Assembly (NCBI RefSeq): GCF_022808915.1
Contig: NZ_JAKZFS010000002.1
Coordinates: 434,001-498,000 of the forward strand
Direction of reading: 5' to 3'
Source: Fundidesulfovibrio terrae
GTDB lineage: Bacteria; Desulfobacterota; Desulfovibrionia; Desulfovibrionales; Desulfovibrionaceae
DNA: 64,000 nt
The notes beneath the pieces were generated by a model. It had not been told where the DNA came from. It worked only from the letters and a program-made list of their open reading frames with translations, and did not search any database. Positions within the stretch are counted from its first letter, which is position 1; each line of letters starts with the position of its first letter. This document shows, one piece after another, positions 24,108 through 31,371 of the stretch. A program made the translations under genes and the position numbers.

Positions 24108-25130
24108 TCACGCGCTCCCCCGCTTTGCGCGAGCCTGGATGAGTTCGGCCACGATGCTCACGGCGATCTCCTCGGGCGTCTCCGCGCCGATGTCCAACCC
24201 GACAGGGCAGTGCACGCGCTGGAAATCGGCGTCGGTGAACCCTTTCTCGCGCAGCCGGCCGTAGACGCTGTCGCGCTTGCGGCGGCTGCCGATCATGCCG
24301 ATGTACCCGGCCGGGGTGCGCAGGGCCTGGGCCAGCACGTCCGCGTCATGGACGTGGCCGCGCGTCACGATGACCACCGAGGACTCCGGCCCCACGGGCA
24401 TCCCCTCCAGGCAGGAGCGCAGGTCGCGCACGGATATTTCGTGGGCCGTGGGGAAACGCTCGCTGCTGGCGAATTCAGGCCGGTCGTCCAGGACGGTCAC
24501 GCGAAATCCCGCCAGGGCGGCCACCTGGGTCGTGGGGCGCGAGACGTGCCCCGCCCCGGCGATGTACAAGGGCGCCGGTCCGGTCCAGGGCTCCAGGAGC
24601 CACCGCGTATCCATGACCGCGAACACCACGGGCGCGCGCAGGTCTCGGCCTGCCGCGCGGGCGTTCTCCAGGAGCGCTCCCGGAAGCTCCGCGCCCAGGG
24701 ACGGGCCTCGCACAGGGGCCAGGGTGCGCGCTCCGCCTCCCATGGGCACGGCCATCAGGCAGCGCTCGCCGCGCTCCAGGCGCTCGAGCAGCTGCGCATA
24801 CAGCTCGCCCTCCGGCCCCGGGTCGATGCGCTCCAGAAAAACGCGCAGCTTGCCGCCGCAGACCATGTCCGCCCCGGCGGCCAACTCGCCGGTCAAGTCG
24901 AAGTCCACCACGCCGGGGACGCCGTCCGCCAGCACCCGGGAGGCGGCCGTAAGCACCCGGGCTTCCACGAGGCCGCCCCCCACCGTGCCGTGCATCTCCC
25001 CGCCGCCCCGCACGATCATCTTGCTGCCCGCGCCGCGCGGGGTCGATCCTTCATGGGTGACGATGGTGGCCGCCGCAACGGGAGTCCCCTCCCCAAGCCA
25101 AGCAACGAGAGTCCTGAGCAGATCGGTCAT
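24108..25130 (-). CDS. xdhC: XdhC/CoxI-family molybdenum cofactor maturation protein
   Basis: 340 residues. The N-terminal XdhC/CoxI domain has EGSTPRGAGSKMIV and TVGGGLVEA. The C-terminal Rossmann domain has YIAGAGHVSRP near residue 192, VTRGHVHD, YIGMIGSRRK and GLDIGAETPEEIAVSI at the end. This family binds Moco and promotes its sulfuration and insertion into xanthine dehydrogenase-type enzymes, so Mop and the hydroxylase at 1712-5297 are likely clients. The start ATG 25130 overlaps the stop of the AMP-ligase gene. A decayed fragment of a second copy lies at 52383-52526. Confidence 0.9.
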   Translation of the reverse strand: MTDLLRTLVAWLGEGTPVAAATIVTHEGSTPRGAGSKMIVRGGGEMHGTVGGGLVEARVLTAASRVLADGVPGVVDFDLTGELAAGADMVCGGKLRVFLERIDPGPEGELYAQLLERLERGERCLMAVPMGGGARTLAPVRGPSLGAELPGALLENARAAGRDLRAPVVFAVMDTRWLLEPWTGPAPLYIAGAGHVSRPTTQVAALAGFRVTVLDDRPEFASSERFPTAHEISVRDLRSCLEGMPVGPESSVVIVTRGHVHDADVLAQALRTPAGYIGMIGSRRKRDSVYGRLREKGFTDADFQRVHCPVGLDIGAETPEEIAVSIVAELIQARAKRGSA

Positions 25131-26185
25131 GTCTGGTTCGCCGTTCCTTTCTCGGGGACCACGACCTGAAAGCCGTCCCCGGTTCGTTCGATGCGCCCGG
25201 TGATGGGCCCGAGTCTGCGGAGCGTGCTGCCGCACGGGCACGGCCCGGACAGCATCCGGGCCACGTCCCCGGTGCGGTAGCGCAGAAGCGGCATGCCCCG
25301 GCGCGACAGCGTGCTCACCACCACTTCGCCCTCGCGCCCGTCGGCGACGGCTTCCCCGGTGAGCGGGTCGGCGATCTCCACATAGATGTCGGCCTCGCGC
25401 AGATGGTAGCCGTGGTGGGCGCTGCATTCCACGCCGCCGCCGAAGCAGGTCTCGGTGAGCCCGTAGTGGGCGAAGATTTCGATCCCCGCCGCCTGGGCCG
25501 CCTCGCGAAGGCTCCCGGGAACGGGCTCGCCGGAGAGGAGCGCACGGTCGAGCCGGTCCGGCCAGTCCCGGCCGTCCGGGGAGAGTTTAAGCAGCGCGCG
25601 CAGTTGCGAGGGGATGGCCGCCAGGCAGGTGATGGCCTCTTCGTTCATGAGCCGTATCGCCTCCTGCGGCGGGCAGGGCTGCGGGGCCAGCACCGGGCGA
25701 ACGCCGATGTCCCCGAGCGCCCTGGCCAGAAGAAGCGCCGCACCGTCCTCGCGGCGGCCGGGCAGGAGGATCAGCAACGCGTCCCCGGGGCCGGTGAAGG
25801 ATGCCATGCCCACCCGGAAGAAATCGAGCGTGGCGGCCAGGTCTTCGCTGGTGAAAAACAGGCGCTTGGGCCTGCCCGTGGTGCCTGAGGTGGAGAGCGT
25901 GACCACGCGGTCAACCTCGCCCTGGGACACGCAGAGCATGTGTTCGCCGTGCTCGCGCAGGTGTTCGGCCGTGGTGAAGGGCAGGACGGGGAACCGGGCC
26001 GGGTTGGTGGCGGGCCTGGCCGCGAGTCCGCGCAGGCGTTCGGCGTAGAAGGGGCTTCTGAGCCTTGCCCATTCGGCCATGGCGCGCAGGCGCTCGGCCT
26101 GCCAGCGGCGAAGCTTGGCCGGGTCCGGGCCGTGGATGCCGGTGGAAAGCGCTATCCAGGCGTCGAGGGGGCTTCGCATGAGCAT
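25127..26185 (-). CDS. AMP-dependent ligase of the phenylacetate-CoA ligase type
   Basis: 352 residues, shorter than typical CoA ligases (about 430). It has the adenylation motif LSTSGTTGRPKRLF near residue 96, AHYGLTETCFGGG near residue 240 and RYRTGDVARM near 300. A CPCG pair follows, and the usual mobile C-terminal domain is largely missing. It most likely adenylates a carboxylate; whether CoA is the acceptor cannot be seen. It overlaps both neighbours and belongs to the set of genes I recall as conserved beside mop in Desulfovibrio. The start ATG 26185 shares bases with the previous stop. Confidence 0.82.
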   Translation of the reverse strand: MLMRSPLDAWIALSTGIHGPDPAKLRRWQAERLRAMAEWARLRSPFYAERLRGLAARPATNPARFPVLPFTTAEHLREHGEHMLCVSQGEVDRVVTLSTSGTTGRPKRLFFTSEDLAATLDFFRVGMASFTGPGDALLILLPGRREDGAALLLARALGDIGVRPVLAPQPCPPQEAIRLMNEEAITCLAAIPSQLRALLKLSPDGRDWPDRLDRALLSGEPVPGSLREAAQAAGIEIFAHYGLTETCFGGGVECSAHHGYHLREADIYVEIADPLTGEAVADGREGEVVVSTLSRRGMPLLRYRTGDVARMLSGPCPCGSTLRRLGPITGRIERTGDGFQVVVPEKGTANQT

Positions 26186-27552
26186 CAGGACGGGCCTCCG
26201 TGCGCGCCCCGGTGCAGCGGGCGGCCGCTGGCCGAGGTGAGGTTGTACAGGCAGAAGGGAATCAGCGAACCGTCCGGGGCGGCCACGTGGATGCAGCAGC
26301 CGCGCGCCCGCTCCAGGTCGATGGTCCAGGCGTCCTGGAAGGCCATGCAGGAGATGGTGAAGCGGTTGCGGGTGCCGGACTCGGCCAGGAACCGGTCGAA
26401 ATCGTCGGCCATGGGACCCGGCGGGGGGGGCGCGTCAGGCGCGGACCACTGCCGGGCGGTGAATGCGCGGGACTTGACCGCCCCTTCCAGGGCGGTGGGG
26501 ATGTCTTGCGGGGCCGGGGCGCAGCAGTTGGAGGCGGCGGCCATGGGCGACAGGCCGCCCTCCCGGCGCAGGAACGTGCCCGAAAAGGAGCACAGCTCGT
26601 GCTCGCAGCAGGGGGGATGGAAATCGCATGTCCTTAAAAGGCCCTGCGTCTGGGATTCCAGGGCCGAGAGCACCTCGGGCAGGGTGGGGCCGTGCAGGCC
26701 GCGTTCGCCATTGCCGCCCGGATGGCGGCCGAAGGCGGCCATGGGCTGGAAGTGCACCCCGCGCACGATGGGGCCAAGGGTCAGCGCCAGGCGGATGATG
26801 TCGCCGCACTCGGCGTCGTTGACCCCGCGCGCAAGCGTCGGCACCAGCACCACGCCGAGCCCGGCCTCGGCGCAGGCCTCCACGGCTTTGAGCTTCGCGG
26901 CCAGGAGAGGGCGGCCGCGCAGGATCATGCAGGCCTGGTCCGAGCCGTCGAACTGCAGAAACACCGAGGAAAGCCCGGCCTCGGCCTGCCGCCTGGCGAA
27001 GCCCTTCTCGCGCCCCAGGCGCAGGCCGTTGGTGTTGAGCTGCACGAGGGGGAATCCGGCCCGCGCGGCCTCCGAGACGATCTGCTCCAGGTCGTCCCGC
27101 ACGGTGGGCTCTCCCCCGGAAATCTGGAGGTTGCAGGCTCCGGCCCTGGCCTGGATGTCCCGGAACATGCGGGTGAGGTCGTCAAGGCTTGGGTCCCGCG
27201 GTCCGCCGTTCAGGCCGGACGACGCGAAACAGACCGGGCAGCCCAGGTCGCAACGCGCGGTGATCTCCACCAGGGCAGTGCAAGTGTGCTGGGCGTGGTC
27301 CGGGCACAGGCCGCAGTCGAAGGGGCAGCCGTCCCGGGAGGCCCCCTCCGGATTGGGCGGAGAGGGAGTCTTGGCCCGCCGCCAGGAGGCCATGGGAGGC
27401 TCGCCGCGCCAGATGGGCACGCTTGCCTCCCCATGCTCGGGGCAGGTGCGGGTGAGGCGCACCACGCCGCCCGAACCCACGCGCCGCGCGGGCAGGCGCT
27501 TCAGGCACACCGGGCACAGGCTCGACGTGTCGCCCAGATGATCGCCGGACAT
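26185..27552 (-). CDS. radical SAM protein, tetraether synthase/MJ0619-like
   Basis: 455 residues. An N-terminal zinc-ribbon or rubredoxin-like module has CPVC at 13-16 and TCPEHG at 36-41. CPFDCGLCPDHAQHTC at 76-91 follows, and the radical SAM cluster CDLGCPVC is at 101-108. This combination is typical of the Tes/MJ0619 family, which alkylates lipids or pterins. Further cysteines near CDFHPPCCEHELC and NCCAP may bind auxiliary clusters. It lies among methyltransferase, AMP-ligase and C_GCxxG genes of the mop cluster and overlaps the ligase gene. The product is unknown; a pterin or cofactor modification for Mop is possible. I recall homologues in this locus that are selenoproteins; no in-frame UGA is present here. 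Confidence 0.85.
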   Translation of the reverse strand: MSGDHLGDTSSLCPVCLKRLPARRVGSGGVVRLTRTCPEHGEASVPIWRGEPPMASWRRAKTPSPPNPEGASRDGCPFDCGLCPDHAQHTCTALVEITARCDLGCPVCFASSGLNGGPRDPSLDDLTRMFRDIQARAGACNLQISGGEPTVRDDLEQIVSEAARAGFPLVQLNTNGLRLGREKGFARRQAEAGLSSVFLQFDGSDQACMILRGRPLLAAKLKAVEACAEAGLGVVLVPTLARGVNDAECGDIIRLALTLGPIVRGVHFQPMAAFGRHPGGNGERGLHGPTLPEVLSALESQTQGLLRTCDFHPPCCEHELCSFSGTFLRREGGLSPMAAASNCCAPAPQDIPTALEGAVKSRAFTARQWSAPDAPPPPGPMADDFDRFLAESGTRNRFTISCMAFQDAWTIDLERARGCCIHVAAPDGSLIPFCLYNLTSASGRPLHRGAHGGPS

Positions 27553-27555
27553 GGA

Positions 27556-28005
27556 TTACCGCCCCGCCTCGGACGGGTCCACGCCCATGCCGGTCAGGAT
27601 GGTCAGGATCTGCGCCCAGGCTTCGCCGATCAGCTCGGCGCAGCGGCTCAGGTCCGGCTTCTCCTCGAAGCATTCGCCCAGGATCTCCGCGCAGGCCGTT
27701 CCGCCGTATGGGGTGGTGCGCTCGGTGAACCAGTCCACGAATTCCGATACCGCCAGGTCGGCCTTGTCCGACGGGGATTCCTCGTCCGAACCCTTGCCCA
27801 GGTAGAGCGACAGCACGCAAGCCCCGCCGCTGAGCACGCCGCAGGTCCTGCCGCACTGCCCCATGCCGTGGCACAGCCCGCCCAGCGCCCGGACGAGACC
27901 CGGGTTTTCCTCCCCCCGGGCCTGGAGGGCCAGGAGCCCCAGCATCTGGCTGCAGCAGTAGCCCTTGGCCGCCAGGGGCAGGATGTCCAGGAGATAACCG
28001 CTCAT
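27556..28005 (-). CDS. C_GCxxG_C_C-family redox protein
   Basis: 149 residues with the conserved cysteine array GYCCSQ near residue 15, GGLCHGMGQCGRTCG near 43-57, GGAC near 61, and CAEILGECF near residue 105. This family is small, cytoplasmic and probably metal- or cluster-binding; its biochemical role is not established. The start ATG 28005 has GGAGG seven bases upstream and overlaps the methyltransferase stop. The stop is three bases before the radical SAM start. Confidence 0.85.
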   Translation of the reverse strand: MSGYLLDILPLAAKGYCCSQMLGLLALQARGEENPGLVRALGGLCHGMGQCGRTCGVLSGGACVLSLYLGKGSDEESPSDKADLAVSEFVDWFTERTTPYGGTACAEILGECFEEKPDLSRCAELIGEAWAQILTILTGMGVDPSEAGR

Positions 28006-28685
28006 ACGTCCTCCGCTGTCGCGATGCACAGATAGTAGCCGGGCCGGCCCGCGCCCGAGCAGCCGATGCCCAGCTCCGCCCGGTCGAGCCCGGCGAAGAC
28101 CAGGCGCCCGGCCAGCTCGGCCAGGAGCCTGCTATGGTCCTCGAAGACGCGCACGCAAAAACCCGCGCCGCGCAGGCGGTCCTCCATCTCGGGCCGGGAC
28201 ACGGCCCCGGAGGCGCACCCGGCCGCCCTGGGAGCGAGGGCGTCCACGGGGTCGCGCAGGTAGATGTCCGTCAGCAGGAGGAGTCCGCCGGGAGCGAGAA
28301 TGCGGCGCATTTCCGCGAGCGCCAGACGCGGATCGCGGGTGACGGTGAGCACGCATTCGCACAGCACGGCCGCGAACGCTCCCGAGCGCAAGGGGATGGC
28401 CTCGGCCGTGCCCCGCACCAGCGCGCCGGCCGGGCCAGACGCTTCCAGTTCGCGGGCCTCGGCCAGAAGGCGCGGCGACGGGTCCAGGCCGATGGGGGTA
28501 AATCCCTGCCCGGCAAGCAGCTTGAGACTTGCTCCCCGGCCGCAGCCTACGTCGGCCACGGGCGCTCCCGGCGCGAGCAGGCAGTGCTCCAGGGCCAGGG
28601 AGGTGAGCCGCGTACCGCCCGGGCGCAGGGCTTGCCCGGCCACGTCGCGGAAGGCTTCGCGTTCGAAGAGCGGGACCGGGTCCAT
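28002..28685 (-). CDS. SAM-dependent class I methyltransferase
   Basis: 227 residues of Rossmann-fold methyltransferase. Motif I is VADVGCGRGASLKLL near residue 43, the acidic residue is in GLDPSPRLL, and motif IV is AAVLCECVLTV near 105, followed by LAPGGLLLLTDIYLRDP. The C-terminal part has cysteines in CASG and IGCSGAG. The CEC in motif IV is unusual for methyltransferases; in this family, as I recall, that region may carry selenocysteine in relatives. It may methylate an arsenic, thiol or cofactor substrate; the context gives no direct proof. The start is two bases after the preceding gene. Confidence 0.85.
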   Translation of the reverse strand: MDPVPLFEREAFRDVAGQALRPGGTRLTSLALEHCLLAPGAPVADVGCGRGASLKLLAGQGFTPIGLDPSPRLLAEARELEASGPAGALVRGTAEAIPLRSGAFAAVLCECVLTVTRDPRLALAEMRRILAPGGLLLLTDIYLRDPVDALAPRAAGCASGAVSRPEMEDRLRGAGFCVRVFEDHSRLLAELAGRLVFAGLDRAELGIGCSGAGRPGYYLCIATAEDV

Positions 28686-28686
28686 G

Positions 28687-31278
28687 CTACTTGTCCTCCA
28701 GCAGCTGTTCCACTTCGGCCATCTTGCCCAGGGCCAGGTTCTCCGGTGCCAGCACCAGCCCGCATCCGGGGCACGTGAGCAGGGTGATGGTGAAGGCGCT
28801 GCCCAGATAGCCGGCCACCACCGGGCCGGGAACGAGCTGCGTCCCGCAGGAGCAGGACCAGTCGCCGTCGCCGGGCAGGTAGACGTGCTGGCCGCCCGCG
28901 CCGGTCTGTCCGGAATGCGCCCCCTGGCCTCCATCCCCGGCCGGTCCGGTGAGTTCCATGCGGTGGCTCCAGGCCCGCGTGACTAGAAGTCCCGCGCTCT
29001 CGCGCCGGTATTCCACCCAGTAGGTCACACGCCGGGGCCTGAGGCTGGCCAGCATCCGGCCGGACGCTTTTTCCACGAACATGCGGCCCGTGCGCTCGGC
29101 CTCGCCCAGCACGGCCTGAACGTCTTCGCGCAGGATGCGCCGTTCCTCCATCAATTCGGGTACGCCCGGCGCGTAGGACACTGCCACCCGGTCCGGTCCG
29201 CCCGAGGTTTCCTCGCCCCACACCTCGTGCAAAAGCGCTTCCTTCAGGCGGGCGCGGTTCTCGTGGCGCTGGGAGAAGCCGGGGCCCTTGGCCGCCGGGT
29301 CCGTTTCCGGAGCGGGAAAGAGGAAGTCCAGCACGTGCCAGGCCCGTTTGCCCTCGGCGGACAGCCTGTCGCGGCACATGGAGCACGACGCGGCCACGTC
29401 CAGTGGTGTCTCCCCGGCCCGGCGCGCGGCCACGGTCCGGGCCATGGCCGGGTTGGCGTTGCCCATGAGCCCGCCGTAGCCGCAGCACTCGGTGAATTGG
29501 CCCGAGAGCGCCAGTTCCTCGAAGGGGACATCCGCGTGGCGCAGGGCTCGACGCACGGCCTGGCGCACCGGCTCGTCGTGGCGCAGGGTGCAGGGGTCGT
29601 GCACGGCCACCGGGCCTGCGGGACGCGCGCCGGAAGGGGACGGCAGTCCGGTCTGCCCGAAGGCTTCCCAGAGGGACATGGGGGCGAGTTCCGGGAGGCG
29701 CTCCCGGAACACCGCCAGGCACGAGGAGCAGGCCGTGATCACCCGCGGGGCGCCCAGGCCCTTCCAGAGAGCGCGGAGTTGTTCGGCGGACTCATCGAAG
29801 AGGTCGTCGCGCCCTGCCCACCGGGCCGGAATGCCGCAGCAGCGAAGCATCAGTCCCACCCCGCCCGGCAGGCGCTGCCGCAGGAAGGCGTATACGGAGG
29901 CCGCGTGGTGCGGGTGGGAGGCTGCCAGCTGGCAGCCGGGGAAGAACAGGAAGGCGCTTGCGTCCTTGCCCGGTGCGTTCCTGGCCAGGGCGAAGCCTTC
30001 GCTGTTGCTCGCGGCCATGTCCTCCAGGGCGAACTCGTGGGCGGACGGGGGCATCTTGGCGCGTTCCACCATGTCGCGCCGCGCGGTGATGCACAGATCG
30101 CCCATGTGGAAGCGCTCCGGGCAGACCTCGGCGCACAGCCCGCACAGGCTGCACGAGTTGATCATGGTGTTGGCCTGGTGCACGCCCTGGACGATGGCCG
30201 CGTTGTTGTAGATCTGGCGGGCGTATTTCTTGGGATAGCCCTTGTAGTGTTCCAGGTAGGCGCAGACCTTGACGCACTCCAGGCACTGGCAGTCCAGGCA
30301 GCGGGCGGCCTCGCTCGCGGCCTCCCCGGCGCTGTACAGGCCCTCCGCACCGGCGGGGACGATCCGGGCGCTTAGCTCCACCCCTTTGAGCGAGGTGAAA
30401 AGCCGCGTTGCGACCGGCCCCTCCTTCTCGCGCGAAGCGGTGAGCGACGCCCCGGACATGTGCCGGTCCATGGAGGCCGCCGCGCGCCTGCCGTCGGCCG
30501 CCTCGGAGATGGCCGAAAACGTCCCGTCCGGGGCGGGCCAGCCGCCGCAGAACACCGCCGATGCCCCGGCTTCTTCCTGCCCGGGGCCTGTCGATGGGGA
30601 AGGTCCCGCGCCCCTGCCCGCGTCAGGGCACCGCAGCGTCAGGGGGTCCACGTCATCGCGCCGGGCCGGGCACCAGGGCGCGCCGTATTCCACGAACACG
30701 GCGTCGAACCCGCGGCGCGCCTCTTCGAAAATCTGGGGCGAAAATTCCTGCCCGGGGCGAAACTCCAAGCCCATGGCCGACATCCTGGCGATTTCGCGCT
30801 CGAGGTCGGCCGGGGGCAGGATATCCTCGGGCATGGCCCGCAGACGCCCGCCCGGCGCGTCGCCGGGGAAAATCATGGTGACGCCGAAGCCCTTGCGGAT
30901 GAGGTCCCAGGCGCAGGTCAGGGCGGAGAGGTCCGACCCCAGCACTCCGGCCATCTTGCCCTTCCCGGGCAGCACCAGGGGCTTGGGGCCGGGACGCGAA
31001 AGGCGCACGCAGGCCCGCTCAAGCGCTCCGATGGCCAGCGGCTCGCCGGCCTCGCGCCGCTTGCACACGTCCTCGCAGGGATGGTCGCAGATCGCGCCAA
31101 GCACGGCGGGCAGGGGCATGGTCTTTTCGAGAATCTTCCGGGCCGCGTCGAAATCTCCGGCCTTCATGCGTTCCATGAAGGCGCGCGCGTCCACGTGGAT
31201 GGGGCAGGCCGCCTGGCACCAGGGCGGCTCCTCCTGGATGCAGCGTCTTTCCCAATCGCGCAGATCCTGCTGTTCCAT
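28687..31278 (-). CDS. fused iron-sulfur/flavin-fold redox protein with CCG domains and zinc-ribbon tail
   Basis: 863 residues. Residues 1-90 follow the GltD-type N-terminus (CQAACPIHVDAR, CDHPCEDVCKRRE). The pyridine-nucleotide fold that follows is degenerate (GVLGSDLSALTC where GxGPAG is expected). Two [4Fe-4S] motifs come next (CLDCQCLECVKVC and CSLCGLCAEVCP), then two CCG-type halves (LRCCGIPARW with ACSSCL, and ECCGYGGLMG with ASCSMC). The final 180 residues include CSCGTQL and TCPGCGLVL. In relatives I recall this tail as a separate small redox protein, so this looks like a fusion. The ATG at 31278 lacks a clear ribosome site and lies just after a strong hairpin. Confidence 0.8.
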   Translation of the reverse strand: MEQQDLRDWERRCIQEEPPWCQAACPIHVDARAFMERMKAGDFDAARKILEKTMPLPAVLGAICDHPCEDVCKRREAGEPLAIGALERACVRLSRPGPKPLVLPGKGKMAGVLGSDLSALTCAWDLIRKGFGVTMIFPGDAPGGRLRAMPEDILPPADLEREIARMSAMGLEFRPGQEFSPQIFEEARRGFDAVFVEYGAPWCPARRDDVDPLTLRCPDAGRGAGPSPSTGPGQEEAGASAVFCGGWPAPDGTFSAISEAADGRRAAASMDRHMSGASLTASREKEGPVATRLFTSLKGVELSARIVPAGAEGLYSAGEAASEAARCLDCQCLECVKVCAYLEHYKGYPKKYARQIYNNAAIVQGVHQANTMINSCSLCGLCAEVCPERFHMGDLCITARRDMVERAKMPPSAHEFALEDMAASNSEGFALARNAPGKDASAFLFFPGCQLAASHPHHAASVYAFLRQRLPGGVGLMLRCCGIPARWAGRDDLFDESAEQLRALWKGLGAPRVITACSSCLAVFRERLPELAPMSLWEAFGQTGLPSPSGARPAGPVAVHDPCTLRHDEPVRQAVRRALRHADVPFEELALSGQFTECCGYGGLMGNANPAMARTVAARRAGETPLDVAASCSMCRDRLSAEGKRAWHVLDFLFPAPETDPAAKGPGFSQRHENRARLKEALLHEVWGEETSGGPDRVAVSYAPGVPELMEERRILREDVQAVLGEAERTGRMFVEKASGRMLASLRPRRVTYWVEYRRESAGLLVTRAWSHRMELTGPAGDGGQGAHSGQTGAGGQHVYLPGDGDWSCSCGTQLVPGPVVAGYLGSAFTITLLTCPGCGLVLAPENLALGKMAEVEQLLEDK

Positions 31279-31294
31279 GTGACATCCATGGGTT

Positions 31295-31325
31295 GAGGGA
31301 GCGGGCGTTTTTCGCCCGCTCCCTC
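31295..31325 (-). other. strong hairpin between mop and the downstream redox gene
   Basis: GAGGGAGCGGGCG (31295-31307) and CGCCCGCTCCCTC (31313-31325) form a perfect 13-pair stem with a five-base loop. On the minus strand it is followed by AACCC rather than a U-tract. It should protect the mop message end and partly block readthrough to the accessory genes. Confidence 0.75.
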
Positions 31326-31371
31326 TTTGCGGTTCATTCGGTTTGCGCCTCGGGGCGCTTTCGTCTCGACG

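Noticed and set aside
26185-28685. Selenocysteine readthrough in the radical SAM or methyltransferase genes
   Set aside because: Relatives may be selenoproteins, but both frames here are complete with cysteine codons and no internal UGA.
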